Positions 12,481 to 20,808 of a DNA stretch of 64,000 nt are shown here, in pieces. Location: positions 5,605,001 through 5,669,000 of the forward strand of contig NC_060109.1 of NCBI RefSeq assembly GCF_021155765.1, read 5' to 3'. The notes below the pieces were generated by a model that did no database searches, was not told the DNA's origin, and was given only the letters and a program-made list of their open reading frames with translations. The number at the start of each line of letters is the position of its first letter. Position 1 is the stretch's first letter. This stretch comes from Diprion similis. Taxonomy: Eukaryota; Arthropoda; Insecta; Hymenoptera; Diprionidae. The position numbers and the translations under genes are program-made.

Positions 12481-14352
12481 ATGCCTAAGCGTAAATGCTT
12501 ATTTGAGAGTGATTTACAAACTAAGTTTCCGATGTTAAAAAAAGGAAAATATGACTGGGAAGCGTTTTGTACCGTTTGTTCCACGAGTATTTCAATCGCA
12601 AACAAAGGCGTTACAGACATAAATGAGCATTTGAGTACTCAGAAACATAAAACAAATTTGAAAAATCAATCAAGTACTTCAAATATAGCCACATATTTTG
12701 TAAGATCGACATCGGAGGACCTCCTTATTCAAGCAGCGGAAGGCGCACTCGTCTATCATACAGTAAGCCATCATATGTCCTTCAATTCATTGGACTGCAC
12801 TTGTGCTCTCAACCGCGAAATATTTTCGGGGTCAGATGTTGCAAAAAAAGTTACATGCAATCGAACAAAAGCAACTGCGATAGCCACCGGAGTGCTGAGC
12901 CCTTTGTCGGTTGAAGAACTTGAAAGAGATTTGCAAGATATACCATTCATCAGCGTGGCTACTGATGCTAGTAATCATGGAAGCACAAAATTATTGCCGT
13001 TGATTATTCAATATTTTGATGCAAAAAAAAACGGAATCACTACAAAGGTGCTCGAAATAGAAAACACGAAAGACGAGACATCCGACACAATCACTGAACT
13101 TATAATAACACAGCTTCGCCAGCATAACCTCTTGTCTAAATGTATTGCTTTTGCTGGAGATGATTGCAATACAAACTTCGGTGGAATAAAACGATGTGGA
13201 ACCAACAATGTTTTCCACAAGCTGAAAGAAAATCTAAACCCAAACATGATTGGTGTGGGATGCTCTGCACATGTCATTAACAACGCAGTGCACCACGGAT
13301 GTGATTTACTGCCAGTAGACGTGGAATCCATCATCTTAAAAATTTATAATTTTTTTGCCACTTACACAGTTCGAACGGAAGCTCTTAAAGAATTCTGTGA
13401 AACAGCTGAGGTCGAATATAAACAGCTTCTGTATCATTCCAAGACGCGTTGGCTAAGCCTGTTTCCAGCTATCGAGCGACTCCTTAAGCTCTACCGTCCA
13501 TTAAACGATTATTTTGAAAGCATAGAAAGGCCACCTGTTTTAATTAAACAGTTTTTTGAAAATCCTCTCTCGGAGGCATACTTGTTTCTCATACACTCAA
13601 TTATGCACACCGTTCACTCAAAAATACAGAAATTAGAGAAAAGTGATAATTCAGTCCTTGAAACCAGAAGCATACTTGCATCCATAACAAAAAGCTTAGA
13701 TGACCGAATTAAGGAAAGTTTCGTGCCGTTGAATGTTCAGCGTATTATAAATAAAGAAGATCAAAACACGAAACAAGAGTTTAAAAAATGCACGCATGAT
13801 TTCTACAAGGAAATCAAAACGTACATTGAAGAATGGATGAAACCGTTAAAACAATTTGAGAAATTTGACTGGATGTTTTTGCAGAAAATTAATAACAACA
13901 CAGAATGGACTCTTATTGAAGACACTGTCCTTTATCTAAAAGACAAGAACATAGATATTGACGACGCAAAATTAATTGACGAGTGGGTGAATTTAAAGGC
14001 TTTTAGCCAAAACCTAAGTGAACAAGATAAGCTTTTAAATTCAAATCAACTTTGGGTACAATTTTTTAAAACACCGAATGCGAATTTATATTCGGAATTG
14101 CTGAAAATTGCACAGTATTTTTTTTGCATTCCGGCTCATAATGCCAACGTGGAGAGGATATTCTCGTTAATTACACAACAATGGAGAAAAGAAAGAAATT
14201 TACTAAGCGTAGAAACAATCTCGTCAGTAATTAAAATCAAATTCAATTTCCAAGAATACAGCTGCATTGATTTTTACAAGTTCCTTCTAAAAAGGGAAGA
14301 TATTCTGAAAGCTATCGGAAAGAGTGATAAATACAAAAAAACTGAAAAGTAA
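12481..14352 (+). CDS. hAT-family transposase (BED zinc finger, RNase-H-like core, dimerisation domain)
   Basis: 623 residues, uninterrupted. An N-terminal BED-like finger is seen at about residues 30-58 (C-x2-C ... H-x4-H: CTVCSTSI ... HLSTQKH). The catalytic core shows a candidate first Asp in FISVATDAS (about 160-168) and a second in CIAFAGDDCN (about 221-230), followed by the KTRWLSLFPAIERL block (about 320). The hAT C-terminal dimerisation region is at about 545-590 (PAHNANVERIFSLI, then RNLLS) and supplies the candidate Glu. The acceptor-like tacttttcag lies 15 nt before the ATG, so the gene probably has a non-coding first exon. The open frame, intact ends and clean target duplication suggest recent, possibly current, activity. 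It cuts and pastes its own element and probably mobilises short relatives. Confidence 0.93.
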   Translation: MPKRKCLFESDLQTKFPMLKKGKYDWEAFCTVCSTSISIANKGVTDINEHLSTQKHKTNLKNQSSTSNIATYFVRSTSEDLLIQAAEGALVYHTVSHHMSFNSLDCTCALNREIFSGSDVAKKVTCNRTKATAIATGVLSPLSVEELERDLQDIPFISVATDASNHGSTKLLPLIIQYFDAKKNGITTKVLEIENTKDETSDTITELIITQLRQHNLLSKCIAFAGDDCNTNFGGIKRCGTNNVFHKLKENLNPNMIGVGCSAHVINNAVHHGCDLLPVDVESIILKIYNFFATYTVRTEALKEFCETAEVEYKQLLYHSKTRWLSLFPAIERLLKLYRPLNDYFESIERPPVLIKQFFENPLSEAYLFLIHSIMHTVHSKIQKLEKSDNSVLETRSILASITKSLDDRIKESFVPLNVQRIINKEDQNTKQEFKKCTHDFYKEIKTYIEEWMKPLKQFEKFDWMFLQKINNNTEWTLIEDTVLYLKDKNIDIDDAKLIDEWVNLKAFSQNLSEQDKLLNSNQLWVQFFKTPNANLYSELLKIAQYFFCIPAHNANVERIFSLITQQWRKERNLLSVETISSVIKIKFNFQEYSCIDFYKFLLKREDILKAIGKSDKYKKTEK

Positions 14353-15111
14353 AAAAGGCAAGAGGCTGAGGAAAAAGCTTTGATAGCTAAATAGTCAAAT
14401 GATATACTTTTGAGTGCAATAATTTCTTTTCATTTTTGTAGTTCAAGTTATGATTGTTTTTATTACGTAAAAGAAATTTAAAATATGGCTGTTGATTAAA
14501 ACTTTAAGGTGATATAAATGAGTATAGTTTTTGGTTATTTTATGTTTTAAAAAATTAATAATGTAACTTATTTTACATTACAGTAAGTCCAAACTTTAAA
14601 AAGGTTCAGTTTTGTTGCTTAAGAATTTAGTTCATATTATGTTAAGAGATATTTTGTCGCATAAATGGCTGCTGATAAAAATTTAAAAAAGATAATTATT
14701 ATTGAGTTAAAAGAGTTACCTCAAAAATTGTAAGACTGAATACTAAAATGATCTCAGTACTTTTAAGATTTTTGTTTAAAAATTTAATTGAACTTTGTTA
14801 GGTTTAATATTTTAATAAGGTTTTGTTTTCATAACAGAGTATATGAATAATTTGTGTTTTATTTTAAGAATAAAAAAATTCTAATTGTTTATTGAAACAA
14901 TTTGTAACAAACTGTAATAAGATTCTGTTTTGTTGGTACATTTAAAATGATGATAAAATTTTATCATATAAGATGACTAAATTTGATTTTAAGGTCTGAA
15001 AATAAATAAAAAAGGTGATTTATGACATTTTCAATGGTTTTTTATTACACTGACTATGTTTAAAAAAACCTATTGACATGTCCGGGTTCTGGGCTCTAAA
15101 ATCCGGGGTTT
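14353..15111. other. 3' non-coding part of the hAT element
   Basis: AT-rich sequence between the transposase stop and the right inverted end. I see repeated ggctgctga/ttgattaaaa and ttaaaaa words and possible polyadenylation signals (aataaa at 15000-15010), and no further gene. Confidence 0.7.
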
Positions 15112-15713
15112 TCACGCGTCTTGTCCTGGTTGCCAAATTTTAGAGATGGCAACCCTAAGCGAAGCGAAACCCTTCAGCAAACTGGTTAGACCAACGTTTT
15201 TGCATTTGTCAATCTCTACAGCGTTTAGCTCGTACCGTACGTCTTCGAACAGATGGCAGATGGCATTGTTGACCAGGGTTGTAACCGCTGCTGGACTGCC
15301 ATCTGATTTGACCAATTTTCCCGAGATATGCAGCGAACTCTTGCTTGGTAATATGCATAAATCCTGATGCTGAACGGTGATGCCAATCTCGTCGCTGTTG
15401 TTAAAAGTTGATGACGCATATAGCTTGTCTGCATGTATTTCTTGGTGAGCGATCGACTCATCGAAGGCGACGGGTGTTTGAATGCTCAAGATTTCCTCCT
15501 CCATGGTACGTAGCAGACAACGAAACAGCAGAACCGTAGTTTTATAAGTTGGAAATTCCTCTTCTAAAAGGTGTCACTTTTAGACCCAGAGCCATCAGAA
15601 ATTCCACGTTTTGACGTGTTAACGGTTTGGGAATCGATCGATGACTGACTTGATCGGGACGCCTTACTAATGTAACTCTTTTTGGGTAATCTGTTATATA
15701 CAATACCCATATT

Positions 15714-16400
15714 TTATTGCGATTTGATGTGCAGTCTCACAGTTATAACTTCTCCGCGAAAATTAACCAAGTCTCCGTCTTGATCTACCAACCGAAGCTG
15801 TATGTGATCTATGGTCTTAACGGTGATCGGAAGATAAATGACGTGCGACGGCACTTCCACGATCTTATATCCCGGTGGAACGATGGGGAAAAATTCGTGA
15901 AAAGTATGAACTTTGCGCTCATTGACGTAGGCACCCGTTGTAATGCTACATTCGACTCGCAACGCGTTGACCTTGAGAGTAGCTACAGGCATATCCGATT
16001 GGGGAGTTTGGTTAGCCGTCAATACACGCGGTGTGAATCCAAGAAGCCGACCAACAGAATTACTAGGCTCAAAATTCACGACGTGGTTACATTTGATTTT
16101 GCTGCATAACGTATTATTGTTAGGATGGATGCTGATTTCAATGTCTGTATTCTTCACAGCGTCTTGAACATACTTTTCGATATCCTCAATTTCATAGCTG
16201 CCGGTAGATATGGTGACTACCTTATCACCTATGTACAATTTATTGTGGCCAGCGTCAACGTTGGGAATGGAATTGAAGGTTAACAATTGAACGAGACCGA
16301 GAGTGTAATTTTTGTCTGAAGCAAGTTCGATCGGGGGGAAATATTGCGCTTCGAGAATCGAAGACGTTCCCGATATCGTTAACGTAAACGAATCATCCAT
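15714..16400 (-). CDS. Polinton penton (minor capsid, single jelly-roll) protein
   Basis: 228 codons from the ATG at 16400 (MDDSFTLTIS). The frame is open further upstream but without an ATG. It has typical Polinton penton blocks: an N-terminal YFPPIELASDKNYTLGL, then LLTFNSIPNV, a central VGRLLGFTPRVL, and a C-terminal hydrophobic strand region ending in VTVRLHIKSQ-like residues. Penton-type proteins fill the vertices of the icosahedral capsid. The gene lies between protease and capsid, all on the minus strand and closely spaced, as expected for a late operon-like cluster. There are no internal breaks. Confidence 0.85.
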   Translation of the reverse strand: MDDSFTLTISGTSSILEAQYFPPIELASDKNYTLGLVQLLTFNSIPNVDAGHNKLYIGDKVVTISTGSYEIEDIEKYVQDAVKNTDIEISIHPNNNTLCSKIKCNHVVNFEPSNSVGRLLGFTPRVLTANQTPQSDMPVATLKVNALRVECSITTGAYVNERKVHTFHEFFPIVPPGYKIVEVPSHVIYLPITVKTIDHIQLRLVDQDGDLVNFRGEVITVRLHIKSQ

Positions 16401-16430
16401 GGCTGCAAGTGTTAGACTGCCTTCACTCAA

Positions 16431-16808
16431 TTATGTACGACGTTTATATAGCTCACCGCTCAGAAATTTCATACACAAGTGTCCGCAATCGAACGTACCG
16501 TAATCTTGATATCTTTCATCGTTATACTTTACGCTACCAACACCGAGATATTGCACGAGGTCCAACGGAGGTTGAAGATAACCGAAACTGTCGAAATAGA
16601 TGACATCGTTGCCACGTTTCTTATACGCAACCCAGTGTGTCCCAGGACCGTCTTTGTCGTCAAGATTGACGACGGCTTCCTCGTTTTTACGCGGCCCGTT
16701 TTTGGGCATTTCGTTTCGCATAAAGACACCTCGGAAATATGGAATTTTCATAATTTTCGCATATTTCAACAAATCCCAATTGGTTAACGCTCGGCGTGGT
16801 AGCGTCAC
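16431..16808 (-). CDS. Adenovirus-type cysteine protease (maturation protease)
   Basis: 125-residue frame with the complete C5/Ulp1-like catalytic set in the right order: His58 in GTHWVAY, Asp73 in YFDSFG, Gln101 in NDERYQ and Cys108 in FDCGHLCM. It cleaves capsid precursors in related viruses. No in-frame ATG is present: the frame opens at a GTG. The nearest ATG, 2 nt upstream and overlapping the PLA2-like gene stop as TAAATG, is in another frame and hits a TGA at once. A small indel at the start codon is therefore likely, so the gene may be inactive although its core is intact. Confidence 0.9.
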   Translation of the reverse strand: MTLPRRALTNWDLLKYAKIMKIPYFRGVFMRNEMPKNGPRKNEEAVVNLDDKDGPGTHWVAYKKRGNDVIYFDSFGYLQPPLDLVQYLGVGSVKYNDERYQDYGTFDCGHLCMKFLSGELYKRRT

Positions 16809-16810
16809 AT

Positions 16811-17605
16811 TTAGTTTTTTGAAAGATGAAAAACAAAACCTTCCTCGTACGGTTTAAGATGGAGACCTTTACCTAATGCGATCGCTTCCATTGTTTTGTT
16901 GTGCCGTTTACATTCCTCTAATTCTCGTTTAGCCGCGCTCGTATCGTTAACAGCTTTTGCTATACCCGCAGCACCTCCCGCTAATGCACCCGTAGCGCTT
17001 AGACCGGCAAAAATAGATATGAGAAAAGGTAGAAATCCACCAACTTTTGAGGGGACCGGTAGAATGCGCGGTGATTGCACGTTATGTTTACCGCTATCTT
17101 TTTTCACAGCTTCACGAGCACCTTTCAGTGCAGATTTGATGCTTGTTTTTGCGTTGTGGCTCGGTACCATGGATTGCTTTGCCGCGCGTATGATTTTGTT
17201 CAAGGGAACGCTCTTGGGTTTTCGACAACCCATGCCTAACTTTGTTTTTACCTTCATCGTGTTCGCTACAGCCCAAGCGGTTGCTTTTTCACCTAAATTT
17301 GCGTCTTTTGCTAAAACTCGTTTCCAGGCTTTCTCAGCTGATATTTTATCCGCGACGTTTCTAGCCTCGAGATTTTCACGATTTTTCGAATATGCTATAT
17401 CGTGTTCCTTACACGCTGCGTCGAGAGGATTGATACCGGGATCATCTCTTGCGAGTCTTTTCGCCAACTTTGTACCAGGACCGCAGTATTGATAACCGGG
17501 AACATGCAGCTCGATCAGGAGTTTGTTGATGATGCTATTCACCAATCCTCTCCCACGTGATCGTTTTTTCGAGGATCGCTTACGATCGCGTGTGTGCACA
17601 ATCAT
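16811..17605 (-). CDS. Polinton PLA2-like capsid-associated protein with membrane segment (pVI-like)
   Basis: 264 residues from the ATG at 17605. A basic N-terminus (residues 8-20, RKRSSKKRSRGRG) precedes a phospholipase-A2-like core: YCGPGTKL (40-47) for the calcium loop and DAACKEHDIAY (62-72) with the His-Asp pair at 68-69. The same core is found in parvovirus VP1. A glycine- and alanine-rich hydrophobic segment follows (about 190-218, FLISIFAGLSATGALAGGAA), reminiscent of membrane-active pVI-like proteins. It probably helps the particle cross a membrane. Next downstream is the protease, overlapping by TAAATG. The frame is intact. Confidence 0.85.
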   Translation of the reverse strand: MIVHTRDRKRSSKKRSRGRGLVNSIINKLLIELHVPGYQYCGPGTKLAKRLARDDPGINPLDAACKEHDIAYSKNRENLEARNVADKISAEKAWKRVLAKDANLGEKATAWAVANTMKVKTKLGMGCRKPKSVPLNKIIRAAKQSMVPSHNAKTSIKSALKGAREAVKKDSGKHNVQSPRILPVPSKVGGFLPFLISIFAGLSATGALAGGAAGIAKAVNDTSAAKRELEECKRHNKTMEAIALGKGLHLKPYEEGFVFHLSKN

Positions 17606-17709
17606 GTTCGCTCTTAGACTGAGGGAAAGTCCTTATAAACGATGCATTTATAGAAAATCGAACAGTCACGTTCGAGACGAAGTTTGAGACACAATCGATC
17701 AAGCTACCT
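17606..17709. promoter_or_regulatory. Divergent promoter region between PLA2-like and ATPase genes
   Basis: 104 bp separate two divergent start codons. On the minus strand a tttataag box is followed about 17 nt later by ctcagtct. On the plus strand a tttatag box (about 17648) is followed at a similar distance by acagtcac. CAGT resembles the arthropod initiator. The symmetrical arrangement suggests coordinated expression of the two gene blocks. The TATA-to-initiator spacing is shorter than the cellular norm. Confidence 0.45.
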
Positions 17710-18381
17710 ATGGTGAACTTTCACAAATATACGCAGCAAAATGAAAAACCGAAAAAACGTCACGGTGAACTGTTACCGAGTGGTGTACGTGCGGTATTTT
17801 GTGGACCTTCTAACTGTGGCAAAACCATCGCATTGTTCTCACTTATAACGCGTCCGAATGGTTTGAGGTTTGAAAACCAGTACGTTTACTCAAAATCTCT
17901 CAATCAACCGAAATACAAGTTTCTCAGTCAAGGGCTTGAAAGCGTCGACGGTGTTAAATACTTCCCCTTTAACGAGCATGAGCACTTCATCGCACCGAAC
18001 GAAACGCAACCCAACTCAATCATGATATTCGATGACGTAGCGTGCGAGAAGCAGGACAAAGTACGCGCATACTTTTGTATCGGGAGACACCATGACGTAG
18101 ATTGTTTCTATCTTTGTCAGACGTACGCGCGGATCCCCAAGCATCTCGTACGCGATAATACTAACCTGCTGGTCTTATTCAAACAAGACGGAATGAACCT
18201 GAGACACGTATACAACGATCACGTAAACACCGATATGACGTACACAGAGTTTAAAAACTTGTGTGTGGCATGCTGGCACGGTGACAAATATGGGTTCCTC
18301 GTGATCGATAAGAATCGAGAGCTCGACAATGGTCGATATAGGAAGGGATTCGACAATTTTATAAACATGAGAAAGGAATAA
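17710..18381 (+). CDS. FtsK/HerA (A32-like) genome-packaging ATPase
   Basis: 223 residues, intact, ATG start. Walker A is GPSNCGKT (about 31-39), Walker B is SIMIFDDVA (about 104-112), followed by an YFCIGRHHDVDCFYLCQTYA block with the conserved Gln-Thr sensor seen in Polinton ATPases. It would use ATP to pump DNA into the capsid. It is the first gene of the plus-strand block. A diverged second copy, broken, is present at 45218-45711. Confidence 0.92.
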   Translation: MVNFHKYTQQNEKPKKRHGELLPSGVRAVFCGPSNCGKTIALFSLITRPNGLRFENQYVYSKSLNQPKYKFLSQGLESVDGVKYFPFNEHEHFIAPNETQPNSIMIFDDVACEKQDKVRAYFCIGRHHDVDCFYLCQTYARIPKHLVRDNTNLLVLFKQDGMNLRHVYNDHVNTDMTYTEFKNLCVACWHGDKYGFLVIDKNRELDNGRYRKGFDNFINMRKE

Positions 18382-18438
18382 AGTACACGGTCATCGAGGG
18401 GAACGACACAGTAGCGTTGCTGAGCTAGTTGTGTCAAC

Positions 18439-19349
18439 ATGCAGGAAATTCGGAAGTAAAAAGAAGTCTTGCACTGTATTGCTCAAGCGAGTAATGCAAT
18501 TCGACGGAAGCATAAAATCCTCAAGACGGGAAAAGAGTCGCTGCAGGAAACAATGAAGGATGTCTACAGACCTGTGGTAACCCCGCTGCAGAAATTAGTC
18601 AACGTCTCGCGAGATACCAAACCTGAAAAGCAGGAGGTGAAGGAAGAAATCAAAACTGAAACGACGGATGAACCGAAGAACGAAATGGAATCTGAAGCTG
18701 AAGATTCTTTTGCAACTGCAGAGGAAGAGGGTCAAACAATCACAGAGTCATCTGCAGGATTGAAAGATGAATATCTTAGAATGCTCGAGGATAAAAACAG
18801 ACAGAACGAGCTGGATACTTTATACGGGGTACGGAACCTTTCTACCGCCGGGCTGATGGTTGGTGACTCGCCGATAAGCTTCGAGCGCAATTCCATTCGC
18901 ATAGGGAGTACAGTCTACCCGAAAACTCAAGGTCTGCTGGAGTTGTTGTTCAAGAAGATGCCGAACAGCGTTCACGTTACCCCCCACGACAAGAAGAACT
19001 CCAAGAACTTGTCCTTCTCGCAACAAATGCTCACAGAAAGTATTACAGCGCCACCGAGCCTATCCGAAACACCCCCAGTGCCAAATTCAAGCACCCAACC
19101 GCAGAGCTGCTCAACATCAATACATCATCACCATCGTCATCGAAGCGTACGGGCAAATGTGTTTTGCTACCTCAGGCTTGGGTTACACGACAAGGTGTTA
19201 AAACAGATTATATTTCCTGGGACGACGCAAACGAGTTGGTGGAACGTCTTCGTTTGCTTACGGCATCTCAAGCGGCTGGGAATACAAGTCACAACAACGG
19301 AATTATGTCGATTCTCGAAGAAATGCGGGAAGCTGGAATCATTTATTAA
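18439..19349 (+). pseudogene. DUF8207-type Polinton protein, frameshifted
   Basis: The frame opens at an ATG at 18439, meets a TAA at 18457, then runs open through a Lys/Glu-rich segment to a core with YGVRNLSTAGLMVGDSPISF. A frameshift near 18990 moves the remaining homology to another frame: ATNAHRKYYSA, then YISWDDANELVERLRLL and SHNNGIMSILEEMREAGIIY up to the TAA at 19349. The family is common in insect Polintons and unassigned in function; the DUF number is from memory. It lies between ATPase and fibre-like genes, as does its relative at 45778-46922. Confidence 0.75.
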
Positions 19350-19382
19350 TCATCTCACGCCGTTTCTGCAATCATTTACGAG

Positions 19383-19784
19383 ATGAGCGTCGACGTGTTT
19401 GGACGTCATCTGAACAAAAACACAGCTGCGAGCACACGAGGTCCTCCGGGTGTCGGATTTCACGTAACAGCGGACGGGCACTACGATATACGCAACAAAA
19501 GACTATGCAATATAGCTGACCCCGTGGAGCCAAACAATGCTGTAACTTTGAAAATCTTTCGTCGTAAATTCCACTTGCTGCAAAAACAACTCGACAATCT
19601 TGATCAAATGATCAAAGCATTGGATACCACCACAGGGAAAGCCTTGGACACCATCTACACAGATTTTAGAACAGGCAGAGACCTGTCGATTCGAAACGCT
19701 GAAATTCTTTTCAAATTGGATACCAGCCTGAGAGCATTGGAAGATGAACGGGGAAAAGCTAGCGCTGGTGACGGAACTGCATAA
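19383..19784 (+). CDS. Fibre-like Polinton protein
   Basis: 133 residues. A short collagen-like piece (TRGPPGVGFHVTADGHYDI) is followed by NKRLCNIADPVEPNNAV, a signature of phage and virus fibre anchoring segments. A predicted coiled coil follows, with leucine heptads from about residue 55 to 125. It may form a vertex spike or attachment fibre. It starts 34 nt after the preceding stop and overlaps the integrase start by about 40 nt in another frame. The frame is intact. Confidence 0.6.
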   Translation: MSVDVFGRHLNKNTAASTRGPPGVGFHVTADGHYDIRNKRLCNIADPVEPNNAVTLKIFRRKFHLLQKQLDNLDQMIKALDTTTGKALDTIYTDFRTGRDLSIRNAEILFKLDTSLRALEDERGKASAGDGTA

Positions 19785-20663
19785 GCCTGCACGCCGGAAT
19801 TACCCACGTCGTCGTGTAGATGTGCGTGGCATCGACGAGACCTGGCAGGCGGATCTTGTTGATATGATTTCGTACGCTGGACAAAACAAAGGCTACAAGT
19901 GCATGCTCACAGTCATTGATATTTTTTCAAAGTATGCGTGGGCTGTACTGATAAAGAGCAAGTCCGGGGATGATGTGACAAAGGCGATGGAATCTGTGCT
20001 TGTTCAAGGACGTGTACCGAAAAAATTACACGTCGACAGAGGAACGGAATTTTACAACTCAAAATTCGGATCTCTTATGACACGCTATGGAGTCAAACTT
20101 TACTCCACGTACAGTAATTTGAAGGCTTCGATCTGTGAACGTTTCAATCGTACGCTAAAAAGCAAATTGTGGACACAGTTCAGCATGCAAGGAAGCTACA
20201 AGTGGCTCGACATCTTATCTGATTTGGTATTGGCTTACAACAACACCGAACTATACGAATGAAACCATCGGACGTCACGGTTGTGAACGAGAGGCAATTA
20301 TTACGTCAGGCGTACGGAGGGCTTCGAGCGATACCTACCAAACCGACAATGTTCAGAACTGGCGACAAAGTCCGAATCAGCAAATTCAAAAACGTCTTCG
20401 AGAAAGGTTATACTCCCAATTGGACGACTGAAATATTCACAATAAGCCGAGTGGAAAATACTCATCCCCTGACGTACAAGCTCAAAGACTATCAAAATCG
20501 ACCCATCTCTGGCGGTTTCTATGAACAGGAGCTCCTCAAGGTTGAACATCCGGACATCTATCTCGTGGAGAAGGTTCTCAAAAAGCGTAGAAAGAAACTA
20601 TATGTTAAATGGTTAGGTTTTTACAGTACACACAACAGTTGGATAAATGAATCTGACGTGTAA
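19744..20663 (+). pseudogene. Polinton rve integrase with C-terminal chromodomain, frameshifted
   Basis: The first part (19744-20262) is a retroviral-type integrase core: Asp in WQADLVDM, Asp in LHVDRGTEFYN and Glu in CERFNRTLK, the D-D-E triad. Near 20245 a small indel shifts the frame. The second part (20259-20663) continues with MKPSDVTVVNE, an SH3-like DKVRISK strand and a chromodomain (YLVEKVLKKRRKKLYVKWLG, then HNSWINE). The chromodomain may direct insertion to particular chromatin. The enzyme inserts Polinton DNA and makes 6-bp duplications in known relatives. Confidence 0.9.
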
Positions 20664-20808
20664 ACATCATTATTGAATAAATGAAATTCTATTGCAAATA
20701 GGCATGTGTTTTTATTTTACATCCTATATAATTATATACAACGTTGTACAACTATATTTCATAACCTATAGATTACGATACGGTAATTACAAAGCTCAAA
20801 CGTATACG
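20664..20808. terminator. Convergent 3' ends of integrase and polymerase genes
   Basis: The short gap between the stop codons of two converging genes holds aataaa on the plus strand at about 20675. A further AT-rich stretch may serve the polymerase transcript on the other strand. No gene fits here. Confidence 0.4.

Larger units (their letters stand above)
11788..15157 (+). mobile_element. hAT transposon, complete, with 8-bp target duplication
   Basis: A 3370-bp element with inverted ends TAGGGTTGCCATC ... GATGGCAACCCTA and subterminal inverted GTCCGGGTT/TCCGGG words. The 8-bp direct duplication agcgaagc flanks it at 11780-11787 and 15158-15165. An 8-bp duplication and ends of this type are diagnostic of the hAT superfamily. 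The inserted gene is the Polinton capsid gene. The element carries a full-length transposase frame. Confidence 0.95.
10911..15504 (-). pseudogene. Polinton major capsid protein (double jelly-roll), split by hAT and broken by stops
   Basis: The N-terminal part (15504 down to 15166; starts MEEEILSIQTPVAFDES) and the C-terminal part (11779 down to 10911; ends HDRIIEYNPLSGRVRKLV) are two halves of one hexon-type capsid gene. The hAT element at 11788-15157 interrupts it. Reading frame on the two sides of the insertion would agree if the transposon and one 8-bp duplication were absent, so the gene was probably open when the hAT arrived. The 3' half now contains at least three in-frame stops (near 11570, 11530 and 11226), so the gene is dead independently of the insertion. 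A TATA-like ttataaaac lies about 45 nt upstream of the start codon. Confidence 0.85.

Noticed and set aside
16896..17492. 198-codon plus-strand ORF opposite the PLA2-like gene
   Set aside because: Shadow frame; the minus-strand frame has clear family motifs.
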